Source of the DNA: Chloroflexota bacterium
GTDB lineage: Bacteria > Chloroflexota > Dehalococcoidia > Lucifugimonadales > UBA3495
Reading direction: 5' to 3'
NCBI GenBank assembly: GCA_022573285.1
Contig: JACZUF010000003.1
Coordinates: 1-64,000, forward strand
Length of the DNA stretch: 64,000 nucleotides
The notes beneath the pieces are model-generated. The model was not told where the DNA came from. It saw nothing but the letters and a program-made list of their open reading frames with translations, and made no database searches. Every line of letters starts with the position of its first letter. The first letter of the stretch is position 1. The position numbers were made by a program, and so were the translations under genes. This document shows, piece by piece, positions 8,926 to 17,932 of this stretch.

Positions 8926-10065
8926 ATGGGTTGGTCCCTGCATCACCCCCACGGACTCATTTATCATGCGCCCCAGTATTGCCACCGGGGCTACACCCTA
9001 TTCGCCAATCTGCGCGGTCATGAGGCCAACCTCATCGACATGGAGGGCCGCATCTGCCACCGATGGTATTGGCCCGCCGGCATCAACTACGCCAATCTGC
9101 TGCCCAACGGCAACCTGTTGTTCCAAACCCTGGCCCCCGACGAACCGGGGCCCATGACCGGACTCGGCGGCCACTCGGCGGGGTTGGTGGAACTGGACTG
9201 GGACGGGAACCTGGTCTGGGAGCTGCCGAACCCATGGATGCACCACGACTTCCAACGGCTGGCCAACGGCAATACCCTGGCCTTGATGTGGGAGGAGATG
9301 TCATCGGACACCACTTTCCGGGTGAAAGGCGGCTACACCACGGCCGAGGACCCGGTGCAGATGCTGGGCGACGTGGTGCGCGAATTCTCGACCTCGGGAG
9401 AGGTGGTCCACGAATGGCGTTCCTGGGAGCACCTGGACTTCGACGAGGACGTGATCTGCCCCTTGGAGGGCCGGCGCGAATGGACCCACGGCAACAGCAT
9501 CAACGTGACCGCCGACGGCAACTACCTGGTCAGTTTCAGGCAGACCAGCACCGTGGGGATCGTCGACCGGGAGAGCGGACGGTTCATCTGGAAATGGGGG
9601 CCGGGGGAGGTATCCCACCAGCACAACCCCAGCTTTCTGGACAACGGCCGGGTGCTGTTGTTCGACAACGGCTCACACCGCCGGGCGCCCAACACCAACT
9701 ACTCCCGCATCGTGGAGATCGACCCAGCCAACAATGAGATAGCCTGGGAATACCGGGGCGAGCCGCCCATCTCTTTTTACAGCTACCAGATAAGCAGCGC
9801 CGAAAGACAGCCCAACGGCAATACCCTGATCTGCGAAGGCGCGACGGGACGGTTCATCGAGGTGACTCAGGGTCATCAGATAGTGTGGGAGTACATCAAC
9901 CCGCTGTTCGCCGACAGCGGCAGGCTCGTCGGCGGCAGTTCAACGGGCCGGGCCAATTCGGTCTTTCGGGCCCACCGGTTCGCCCCCGACGACCCGGCGT
10001 TGCAGGGGCGCGACCTAGACCCGGCCAATTACGCCAACTTGAACCGGTTACTGGGCGCAAACTAG
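8926..10065 (+). CDS. Arylsulfotransferase (ASST)-like beta-propeller protein
   Basis: This resembles the arylsulfotransferase family, which transfers sulfate between phenolic compounds on a six-bladed propeller. Repeats of the type LPNGNLLFQT, LANGNTLALM, TADGNYLVSF, LDNGRVLLFDNG and QPNGNTLICE run through the 379 residues, each ending a blade. Candidate catalytic histidines lie in MHHDFQ, EWTHGNS and SHQHNPSF. No signal peptide is seen, whereas the studied enterobacterial enzymes are periplasmic, so this protein should be cytoplasmic. Its TAG stop overlaps the stop of the opposing helicase gene. Substrate is unknown; a non-enzymatic propeller is possible. Confidence 0.78.
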   Translation: MGWSLHHPHGLIYHAPQYCHRGYTLFANLRGHEANLIDMEGRICHRWYWPAGINYANLLPNGNLLFQTLAPDEPGPMTGLGGHSAGLVELDWDGNLVWELPNPWMHHDFQRLANGNTLALMWEEMSSDTTFRVKGGYTTAEDPVQMLGDVVREFSTSGEVVHEWRSWEHLDFDEDVICPLEGRREWTHGNSINVTADGNYLVSFRQTSTVGIVDRESGRFIWKWGPGEVSHQHNPSFLDNGRVLLFDNGSHRRAPNTNYSRIVEIDPANNEIAWEYRGEPPISFYSYQISSAERQPNGNTLICEGATGRFIEVTQGHQIVWEYINPLFADSGRLVGGSSTGRANSVFRAHRFAPDDPALQGRDLDPANYANLNRLLGAN

Positions 10066-13000
10066 GTATCGGGCGGCCCGGCCAGCACCAGGTGGCCGCC
10101 GTCGTCCTCCAGCCGGCCCTCCGACAACAGCGCGCCCACAACTCCGCCGAAACGGGCCTTCATGGCTTCGGTGGTGCGGCTGTAGCCCAGCAGCTTGGCA
10201 GCGGCCGTGGGAAGCTGTTCTCTGGCGATGCCGTAGGACTGACCCGCCACGACGCAGGCGGCCTCGGCCAGCTCCTCGTCCGAGATCATCTCAAGCTTGC
10301 GGGAAGCCACGGGGAGGCCCGACCGGTCCCGCACCGGCGCCCGCTCCATATCCGCCCGCCAGAGGAAATCACCGCGCCGGGAAACGCGCCCCGATTCCAA
10401 AAGTTGGTCGATCGCATCGTTTATCGCGGCCTGCACCCGCCTGCCGGGCCGCTTAACGCCGGCTTCCGATAAAATGCGGCGGGCAACCTCCGAGACATGG
10501 ACCGGACTCTCTTTCTCCACCACCTCGGCGGCCCACAGGGCCAGCGACAACGTCGATGCGGCGGCTGATTCTACATCCTCGATCCGGACCTCGGGGCGGG
10601 CGGCCTGGTATTCGGTGACCTGAGTGACCACCACCGCGGCAATTTCAGCATCTCGGATGATCGTTTCGATGGGCTGCTGTTCCGGCGTAGCCGGCTGGAC
10701 CGGCATTGCCGGCGTTTTGATCGCCGCCAAGACCCGCTCCAGTTCCCTCTGAGGGTTGCCGGCCCAGTCCGGGCTCCAGGCGCGGTGCAGCCGCCAGCCC
10801 AGTCCTTCAAGCACCTGGGGCCGCAGCCGGTCCCGGTCGCGGGCTGATCTGGCGCTCTCGTAGGACGGGCCGTCGAATTCGATGCCCAAGATGTACCGGC
10901 CCGGCTGTTCCGGGTCCGACACCGCCAGGTCCACGGTGCCCGTTCCCCATCCGGGGGACTCCGCCACCAGGTATCCTTTTTCGGCAACGGCCCCGGCCAC
11001 CGACTCCTGGAACCGGCCGGCGGGGCCGGGTTTCCTGGCGGGTGCGGCTTCCCCGGCTGAGGATTCCAATATGCCCGTGCGGGCGAACGCGAGAAAGGTG
11101 CGCAGCGACCGGACTCCCTGGGACTGGGTGCGCTCCAGGTCGATGTCGTCCTCGGTCATGTTGGTGAATACTTCGCAGCGCAGCCTGGCCCTGGTGATCA
11201 GGACGTTGAGACGCCGTTCCCCACCCTCCCGGTTGAGCGGCCCGAAATTCAGGTCCACCCGGCCGTCCTCAGCCCGGCCGTAGCCGATGCTGACCATGAC
11301 CACGTCCCGTTCGTCGCCCTGCACCGTTTCCAGGTTCTTGACGAAGAAGGGCTCGTCGGCATGGGCCGCGAAGAACGCTTCTCCCGATGGGTCCTCCCGC
11401 CGCAACTCCTCCAGCCGGTCCTGGACCGCCCTCGTCTGGGCCATGCTGAATGCAGCCACTCCCAGGGACAGCTCGGGCCTGGTCTTGGCGTGCTCCATCA
11501 CCGCCCGGGCCACGGCGTCGGCTTCCAGGGGGTTGGTGCCGGTGGTACCCCGGCCATAGACCGTGTCGGGCAGATGATGATAGAACAGGCCGGTGTCCTC
11601 CCTCCCAGCATCGGGGCTGGGGAACAGCACCAACTCACCGCCATAGAACTCGTGGTTGGAGACGGCGATCAGCGAGTCGTGACGGCTGCGGTAATGCCAG
11701 CGCAGCATGCGGCTGGGCGCGTTCTGGGCCGCAAACAGGCCGAGGATGCTTTCGATGTCGCTGGCCGCCTCGTCTTCGCTGTACTCGTCCACCTGTCCCA
11801 CAGTCTCGAAGAAGGGCGTCGGCGGAAGCTGCTGGCTATCGCCCACCACCACCACCTGGCCTCCCCGCATCACCGCGCCCAGGGCGTCAACCGGCTTCAC
11901 CTGGCTGGCCTCGTCGAACACCACCAGGTCAAACTTGATGCTGCCGGGGCTGAGGTAGGCCGCGATGGACAGTGGACTCATCATGAAAACGGGTTTGATC
12001 GCCTGGACGGGATTACCCGCCCGTTCCAGAAGCCGGCGGATGGGCAGATGGCGGCGGCGCATCTCGAACTGCCGGCGCAGCACGGCCAACTGGCCCCCGC
12101 CCTGGCTCCGGGGCAACCGCTCCCAGTGGGCCTGGGCCAGCCGGGCGCGGTTGTGGGCCAGAATCCGGCGGTCCAATTGTTGAAAGTTCTGCCTTACCTG
12201 ATCGTGGGCGGCCCCGTCAAAGGAGGCCAGCTCGGTCCGTTCTTTCAGGGCGCGCTCCCAGAGCCCCTCGTACCAAGCGCGGTCGTAGGCGTCCACGAGG
12301 GCGTTCTCGCCGCCGGACCACTGGTACGCTGCCTCCAAGACGCCCTGGAGCCCTTCGGACTGGCAGACCGCGCCCTGGAGATTCAGGCGGGCCACATCGT
12401 GAACGCTTTCCATCCGCTCCAGACACTCGGTGACCAGTTGACGCTGCTCCTCCAACCGCTGCTCTTCCAGGGCCCCCGGCTGTTGGAAGCGGCGGAGAAC
12501 GTCCAACTCCAGGCCAAGGGCGGCGGCCGAGGCAGCCCTGCGGAGCTCCGCCACCGCGTGGTCGATGCGGGCGGCCATCTCAGGAAGTTGGCGCGAGACC
12601 GGTCCCCAGGACAGATAGTTCAACAGCCCTTGCGGCATCCGGCCACCGGATATGTCGTCATTAAGCTCCAGCAACCACCGGGTGACCGCCGTCAGTTGCG
12701 GCCAGTCTGAGTCCCGGCCCTGCCAGCGGCCGCCGAAAAGCTCGGGGCCGAGCGCGGCGTGCTCCTCGAACACCGCCTCGTTCCGCTGGTGGGACTGCAC
12801 CGCGTCCACCATGGCCAACAGCTCTTGGGCGCCCATCCCTCCGCCTGCGGCCCTCAGCCCATCCAGCCGGTCCTTGGTGCGGCGGTAATCCGAGATGAGC
12901 AGCCGCCACGGCTTGACCCCCTGGGTCTCAAGCACCAGTCTGTCGGCGGAGAGGTCCTGCTCCCAGGCGTGGGGTTTCAGAGACGGGCCGTACTCGGCCT

Positions 13001-15482
13001 TTAGTTCGGCCATGGCCGACCCGGACTCCACCAGAGCCCTCACATCCTCCGGATTCTGGGTCCAAAGACGGCTCTTCAGGTCCACGTTATCCAGGCCCGG
13101 CGCTTCCGCCGCTCTGCGCGCCGCTGCCGCCAACCGGTCCGTCTCGGCTAGGTCTGCCGGATCGGATAACCACATGGTCTGAACCAGAATGTCGGTCCGG
13201 CCGGTCAGGGTCTCCAAAGCCGCTTTGTATGCTTCCAGATTGGACCGAAGGACATCCTGGGCCGCCGGTAGCAGGTCCCTTAGCCCGGAGCCCCAGAATG
13301 GGTGGTCTTTGGGCGGGCCCATGGCTGTCACCCTGGCCTGCAGCTCCTCCACCAAGCCCCGCCTTCGGCGGTATTCCGCCTGGGACCATTGGCCGATGTC
13401 TGGGACTGGGACTCTTTGGGATTCGACGCGCGACAGGGCCAGCAGTTCTCCGGCCGCCTGGAACGGGGTGACGCCGGATTCTCCGATGGGGCGGTTAATC
13501 GCCTCGCAGTATCCGTTCAGCCGCTGCCGCAGGCGGGTTAGCTCGGTCACGTCCTCGGCAACAGCGCCGGTGCGGGGGCGGCCCAATTCCAGGGTCCGGG
13601 CCAGCTCGTCCAACACCACTCTCTTGGCGGTCTTGTGGCTGTGCAGCTCCAAACAGGCGTCGCCCAGCCCCACGTTGTCCAACCGGCGTTTCACCACCTC
13701 CAGCGCCGCCATCTTCTCGGAAACGAATAACACCGTCCGGCCGTGGCCGACGGCCTCGGCAATCATGTTGGTGATGGTCTGGGACTTGCCGGTGCCAGGC
13801 GGGCCTTGGACCACCATGTTCAACCCTTGGTTCACGTCCAGCAGGGTCAGGGTCTGGGAGCCATCGGCATCGACCACCTGGTAGGTGTCGCCTGGGGCCA
13901 AGACAGAGTCCAAGTCATCGTCATCATCGACGAGGGGCGGCGGCTCATCGAATCCATCCTCCAAAAGCGCCCCGATGATGGGGTGCTCGGCGGGGGAGGC
14001 GTCGCCGGGCCAGTTCTCCACGTCCAGGTCGCGGTACATCAGGAATTTGCTGAACGAGAAGAACCCCAGGGCAACCTGCTCGCGGTCCACGGTCCAACCG
14101 TCCAGTCCGTGGACGGCTTCGGCGACCGAGTCGAAATAGGCCCCGGTGTCCAGGCCGTCCGCCTCGGGCAACTCCGGCAGGGCAACGCCAAATTCCAAAC
14201 GGAGTTTTTCCCGGAGCGAAACGTTGGATTCAGGGTCGTCGCCGGTGTGACGCAACCGGAACCGTCCCCGGAGGTTGACCCGGTCGAGACTGACTGGAAG
14301 CAACACCAAGGGGGCAAGACGGGTTTCACGTATTTCGTTGTTTGCGCCGCCGTCCCGCCACCTCAGCATGCCCAAGGCCAGAAAGAGGGTGTTCACCCCC
14401 TGCTCCTGGATGAATGAGTTGGCCAGGCGGTAGGTGGAGAGCAAGCGCCGGTCCAGTTCCGCGGCCGGATGCACGGTGGTAAGTTGCAGGTCGCGCCGGC
14501 GTTGCCCACCGGATTCTCCGGGGCCGTCTTCGGCACCTTCTTCCGGAAGCAACACCGCAGCCCGGTCTTCTTCTTCCAGCGCATCAACGATGTCCTGTGG
14601 GGTGTGGCCCTGCACTTCCACTCCCCGGGAGCGGAGAAGCCGGTAATTGAGCAGCGGATTCCGCATCCCCAGGTCCAGGAGGTCCCGGCGCGCCGCCTCC
14701 AATTTGACGCTGACCGAGTCGGAGTGGCTGCGGTTGGCCGCGGACATCGCCTCCAGCGTCCGCACCATCGGCAGTAGCTGGGCGGGGGACTGGTCCGTTT
14801 CCAGATAATCCAATAGGCCGGAGGGGACTGACCCGCCGCCGATCTCGTCTCCGATGTCCCGGCGCCAGCGGGTAATAGCCTCCAGCCCCGGCCAGACGTG
14901 GGGGCCGGTGATACGGCTTTCCCCGAACAGCAAAACTCCCAGTGGCAAGTGGCAGGTGATCACCCGGCCATGCTCCTGGGATTCGATGATTGCGTCCAGT
15001 ATGGCCAACTGGCCTGCCAACTCGGAAGGCCGCGAGGAAACGCACATCTGGGAGAGGGCGCTTCGGGCCTGACGGTATCTGCCGGAGAGGAGCCGGGTGC
15101 GGCGGCCGCCGGCCTCGGCCAGGATTTCCCTCACTTGGGCCGCGTCTTGGTCCCAGGCCTCGGGCGTCAGGACCTGCCCGAATTCCGCCCGGATTTTGGA
15201 CAGCGCCGTCCCAGCGGCCAGAAGCTCGTCCAACTCGGCCCGGTGGCTGTCCCATTCCGGGGCCTTGAGGTTTACGCCGGCTAGATCAGGGGCGTCGAGG
15301 GCCCGGCGGGCCGCCAGGATGAGCGCTTCCCGTTGGGCCTGGCCCCTTGGTCCGGGCAACCCCATGGCCCTGGCAAGTTCGCCGGCAGCGTCCTCCAGAT
15401 CCTTGAGTGTCTGCCGGTTGGAGCCGCGCTGAGGGTCCGGTCCAATGCCCGGACCTCCGTCTTGACCGCCGTCTGTGGACAT
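10062..15482 (-). CDS. Giant DUF4011 / SF1 helicase / Vsr-like nuclease / DUF3320 protein, probable anti-phage
   Basis: The 1806 residues show, in order: a ~200-residue N-terminal module (about 53-250); DUF4011 starting at LLDLGMRNPLLNY (about 268); a superfamily I helicase core with Walker A QGPPGTGKSQT (about 555), Walker B LVVFDEASQVKP, GDSQQLPPTPFF, WHYRSRH and NVLITRARLRCEVFTN; a Vsr/MTES_1575-like nuclease domain with LGIEFDGPSY and a Trp-Arg-Leu-His-Arg strand; and a C-terminal DUF3320-type region. This architecture matches the DUF4011-helicase-Vsr proteins reported as single-gene anti-phage systems (named Hhe, from memory). The helicase insert (about 785-975) is a second copy of the N-terminal module. 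The gene stands alone, divergent from the monooxygenase gene. Defence is inferred from architecture only. Confidence 0.88.
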   Translation of the reverse strand: MSTDGGQDGGPGIGPDPQRGSNRQTLKDLEDAAGELARAMGLPGPRGQAQREALILAARRALDAPDLAGVNLKAPEWDSHRAELDELLAAGTALSKIRAEFGQVLTPEAWDQDAAQVREILAEAGGRRTRLLSGRYRQARSALSQMCVSSRPSELAGQLAILDAIIESQEHGRVITCHLPLGVLLFGESRITGPHVWPGLEAITRWRRDIGDEIGGGSVPSGLLDYLETDQSPAQLLPMVRTLEAMSAANRSHSDSVSVKLEAARRDLLDLGMRNPLLNYRLLRSRGVEVQGHTPQDIVDALEEEDRAAVLLPEEGAEDGPGESGGQRRRDLQLTTVHPAAELDRRLLSTYRLANSFIQEQGVNTLFLALGMLRWRDGGANNEIRETRLAPLVLLPVSLDRVNLRGRFRLRHTGDDPESNVSLREKLRLEFGVALPELPEADGLDTGAYFDSVAEAVHGLDGWTVDREQVALGFFSFSKFLMYRDLDVENWPGDASPAEHPIIGALLEDGFDEPPPLVDDDDDLDSVLAPGDTYQVVDADGSQTLTLLDVNQGLNMVVQGPPGTGKSQTITNMIAEAVGHGRTVLFVSEKMAALEVVKRRLDNVGLGDACLELHSHKTAKRVVLDELARTLELGRPRTGAVAEDVTELTRLRQRLNGYCEAINRPIGESGVTPFQAAGELLALSRVESQRVPVPDIGQWSQAEYRRRRGLVEELQARVTAMGPPKDHPFWGSGLRDLLPAAQDVLRSNLEAYKAALETLTGRTDILVQTMWLSDPADLAETDRLAAAARRAAEAPGLDNVDLKSRLWTQNPEDVRALVESGSAMAELKAEYGPSLKPHAWEQDLSADRLVLETQGVKPWRLLISDYRRTKDRLDGLRAAGGGMGAQELLAMVDAVQSHQRNEAVFEEHAALGPELFGGRWQGRDSDWPQLTAVTRWLLELNDDISGGRMPQGLLNYLSWGPVSRQLPEMAARIDHAVAELRRAASAAALGLELDVLRRFQQPGALEEQRLEEQRQLVTECLERMESVHDVARLNLQGAVCQSEGLQGVLEAAYQWSGGENALVDAYDRAWYEGLWERALKERTELASFDGAAHDQVRQNFQQLDRRILAHNRARLAQAHWERLPRSQGGGQLAVLRRQFEMRRRHLPIRRLLERAGNPVQAIKPVFMMSPLSIAAYLSPGSIKFDLVVFDEASQVKPVDALGAVMRGGQVVVVGDSQQLPPTPFFETVGQVDEYSEDEAASDIESILGLFAAQNAPSRMLRWHYRSRHDSLIAVSNHEFYGGELVLFPSPDAGREDTGLFYHHLPDTVYGRGTTGTNPLEADAVARAVMEHAKTRPELSLGVAAFSMAQTRAVQDRLEELRREDPSGEAFFAAHADEPFFVKNLETVQGDERDVVMVSIGYGRAEDGRVDLNFGPLNREGGERRLNVLITRARLRCEVFTNMTEDDIDLERTQSQGVRSLRTFLAFARTGILESSAGEAAPARKPGPAGRFQESVAGAVAEKGYLVAESPGWGTGTVDLAVSDPEQPGRYILGIEFDGPSYESARSARDRDRLRPQVLEGLGWRLHRAWSPDWAGNPQRELERVLAAIKTPAMPVQPATPEQQPIETIIRDAEIAAVVVTQVTEYQAARPEVRIEDVESAAASTLSLALWAAEVVEKESPVHVSEVARRILSEAGVKRPGRRVQAAINDAIDQLLESGRVSRRGDFLWRADMERAPVRDRSGLPVASRKLEMISDEELAEAACVVAGQSYGIAREQLPTAAAKLLGYSRTTEAMKARFGGVVGALLSEGRLEDDGGHLVLAGPPDT

Positions 15483-15633
15483 AACCCCACGTTAGCACAC
15501 CCCCGTTTTGCGGGCCAGTTGTTCGTTCCACCGGCTGTGAGCGGCCGGCCGGCCTCGCTCGTCAATCACCATGTTATACTCGGAAAATTACGGCTGAATT
15601 ACGGGGCGCCAGGCATGTCCGCCGGCGGATGCA

Positions 15634-16758
15634 ATGTCAGAATTGGAGATAATGGGAATGATCGGCGTCAACCGGGAGCGTGACTCCTCCCGGGGCGTGA
15701 CGGTCAGCCTCTTCGGAGGCGGCATCAACCCCGCCGACGAGATTCCCGCCGGGATCGACCCGGAGTACATCGCCGAGTTCTCCCAGGCCCACGAGGCCAG
15801 CGGCTTCGACAAGGTGCTGATCGGGTACTCCTCAGCCACCGCGGAGGGGTTCGCTGTGGCGGGATACGCCGCGTCCCACACCAAGACTCTGGGATATCTC
15901 ATCGCCCACCGGCCGGGGTTCGCGGTACCCACTTTGGTGGCCCGCCAAGCAGCCACCCTGGACCAGCTCACCGGAGGCCGCATCGCCCTCCACATCATCA
16001 GCGGCGGCAGCGACATCGAGCAGCGCCGCGACGGCGACTGGGTGGACCACGACGCCCGCTACCGGCGCACCGACGAGTTCATGGAGGTCTTGAAGCGGGT
16101 CTGGACCGAGACCACGCCCTTCGACTACGACGGAGAATTCTACCGGTTCGAGCAGAACCTCAGCGAAGTCCGGACCTTCCAGCAGCCCCATGTGCCCCTA
16201 TACTTCGGCGGGGCATCGGACGTGGCCAAGGAGGTCGGGGCGAAAAGGGCCGATGTCTACGCTCTCTGGGGTGAACCGCTGGCGGCCATCAAAGAGCAGA
16301 TCGCCGACATCCGGGAGCGGGCCGCCAAGTACGACCGCACCATCCGCTTCAGTGTTTCCGTCAGACCGATCCTGGGAGATACCGAAGGCGAAGCCTGGGA
16401 ACGGGCCCGGGGCATCCTGGAGAGGGTCAAGTCCTCGGTGGGAAACACCATCGGCCCAGGGAAACCGGCCAGGCTGCAATCGGAGGGCTCCCGGCGATTG
16501 TTGGACTTTGCCGCTCAGGGTGAGGTCCACGACCAACGCCTGTGGATGTCCATCGCCGCCACCACCGGGGCCGCCGGCAGCACCACCGCCCTGGTGGGCA
16601 CCGCCGAACAGGTGGCCGAGTCTCTGTTGGCCTACCACGAGGCCGGGGCCTCCGCCTTCATCATCCGGGGCTTTGACCCACTCCAAGACACCATCGATTG
16701 GGGCAAGGAATTGATCCCCATGGTCCGCGATGGCGCTGCCGCGCTCTCTAAGGGCTGA
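15634..16758 (+). CDS. SsuD-like FMNH2-dependent monooxygenase (LLM class)
   Basis: A luciferase-fold monooxygenase close to alkanesulfonate monooxygenase SsuD, which uses reduced FMN and oxygen to cleave C-S bonds. Seen in the 374 residues: the N-terminal EIMGMIGV strand, the ATLDQLTGGRIALHIISGG segment that binds FMN phosphate, DGDWVDHDARYRRTDEF, FDYDGEFYRFE, and PLYFGGASDVAKEVGAKRADVYALWGEP. All are typical of SsuD-type members. No flavin reductase or sulfonate transporter is next to it. Such enzymes are greatly expanded in SAR202-type Chloroflexota. A -10-like TATACT lies at 15575-15580 without a good -35. Exact substrate unknown. Confidence 0.9.
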   Translation: MSELEIMGMIGVNRERDSSRGVTVSLFGGGINPADEIPAGIDPEYIAEFSQAHEASGFDKVLIGYSSATAEGFAVAGYAASHTKTLGYLIAHRPGFAVPTLVARQAATLDQLTGGRIALHIISGGSDIEQRRDGDWVDHDARYRRTDEFMEVLKRVWTETTPFDYDGEFYRFEQNLSEVRTFQQPHVPLYFGGASDVAKEVGAKRADVYALWGEPLAAIKEQIADIRERAAKYDRTIRFSVSVRPILGDTEGEAWERARGILERVKSSVGNTIGPGKPARLQSEGSRRLLDFAAQGEVHDQRLWMSIAATTGAAGSTTALVGTAEQVAESLLAYHEAGASAFIIRGFDPLQDTIDWGKELIPMVRDGAAALSKG

Positions 16759-16790
16759 TTCAAAGTTCGGAAATACGACTCGAACGGTCC

Positions 16791-16910
16791 TTCGACAAGT
16801 CCGATTTTATCGAGACTCTCGACCATCGGTCGGAGCTCAGGATGAGCGGAAATTAGGCGTGAGACCGCTCATAGTGAGCCCTTCGGCACACTCAGGACAG
16901 GCTTGTCGAA
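16791..16910. repeat. Dispersed inverted-repeat element, TTCGACAA type
   Basis: TTCGACAA (16791-16798) and its exact inverse TTGTCGAA (16903-16910) bound a segment with further internal pairs (GCTCAGGATGAGC at 16835-16847, and GAGCCCTTCGGC). It fills the spacer between the convergent monooxygenase and nucleoside hydrolase genes. A second element with the same ends is at 35434-35494. Confidence 0.55.
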
Positions 16911-16928
16911 CCACATTTTAAATGGTCT

Positions 16929-17852
16929 CTAGGTGGCTGGCAGCCCCTCTAATTCCAGCAACCGCTCCAGCAGCCCAAAGAACCGCGCCGCGTCCACCTC
17001 TTTGGGCAGGGTGGTCTCTCCCGGACCGCCGGTTTCGGACGTCTCTCCCCAGGACTCGTTCTCTTCGAGGGCCACGTCCAGGTCCACCTTGACGAACGTG
17101 GCGATGGCCGGCTCCAAGGCTATGGCCAGGGCCAACGGGTCGCAGAATTCGAACCTCTGCCTGCTGGGTTCCCGCCGGAACCAGCCCTGCAGCAGGTCTA
17201 GGGTCAGGCGGCCCAAGGGGTGGGCGGACCGCAGCCCCAACGCCCGTTCGCGGCTGATCCACACCTGTCGGCAGGCCGCCAGGTCGACCAAGGTCACCGA
17301 TAGGCGCCTGGAGAGTACGATCTCCGCGGCTGCCGGGTCGTTGTAAATATTGAACTCCGCCCTGGGCGTGATGTTGCCGGGGGTGTTCACCGCCCCGCCC
17401 ATGACCACGATGTTTTTGGCCTGCTCCAAGGCGATCGGCCGCTCCCAGAGCAGGCGGGCCACGTTGGTCAGCGGCCCCAGTGCCACCAGCACGGCCTCAC
17501 CGGGTTCGCGGGTTAGCTGGTCGTACAGGAACTGGACCGCCCCTTCTGTGACCGGTTCTGCGGTGGGCTCGGGCAGCCTGCGGGACAGGCCTCCCGGACC
17601 GTGGAACTGGGGCGCATAGGTGTACCGGCCCCGCAGGGGCCGCGAGGCCCCCTTGGCCACCGGGATGTCGCTCCGGCCTGCCGCTTGGAGCAGCGCCAGG
17701 GCGTTGCGGGTTGACCGGGCCAATGGGACGTTCCCACCCACGGTGGTCAGACCCGCGATTTCAACGTCCGGTGAGGCAAGGGCCATCAGGATGGCAATGG
17801 CGTCGTCTATGCCGGGATCGGTGTCGATGAGTAATCTAACGGGTTGGAGCAT
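16929..17852 (-). CDS. Inosine/uridine-preferring nucleoside hydrolase family protein
   Basis: An N-ribohydrolase that splits a nucleoside into base and ribose. The 307-residue protein begins with the calcium-site motif DTDPGIDDA (about residues 10-18) and has VMGGAVNTPGNITPRAEFN, NIYNDPAAAEIVL and the late metal ligand in FCDPLALA. Length and motifs are complete. It is the last gene of the hopanoid locus, 80 bases after the epimerase gene, reading the same way. Since HpnG in the same locus also removes a purine base, a role in recycling related by-products is possible but unproven; ordinary nucleoside salvage is the simpler reading. Confidence 0.92.
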   Translation of the reverse strand: MLQPVRLLIDTDPGIDDAIAILMALASPDVEIAGLTTVGGNVPLARSTRNALALLQAAGRSDIPVAKGASRPLRGRYTYAPQFHGPGGLSRRLPEPTAEPVTEGAVQFLYDQLTREPGEAVLVALGPLTNVARLLWERPIALEQAKNIVVMGGAVNTPGNITPRAEFNIYNDPAAAEIVLSRRLSVTLVDLAACRQVWISRERALGLRSAHPLGRLTLDLLQGWFRREPSRQRFEFCDPLALAIALEPAIATFVKVDLDVALEENESWGETSETGGPGETTLPKEVDAARFFGLLERLLELEGLPAT

Positions 17853-17932
17853 TGGTCTCGATGATTAGCCTGATTGGCTGGAGCATTGTTCTCTCAGGCG
17901 CGCGGGAACGGCCCCACGAAAAAATGGCGCGG

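Noticed and set aside
11361-12710. 449-residue open frame on the plus strand inside the helicase gene
   Set aside because: It is antisense to conserved helicase sequence, has no family features and reflects high GC.
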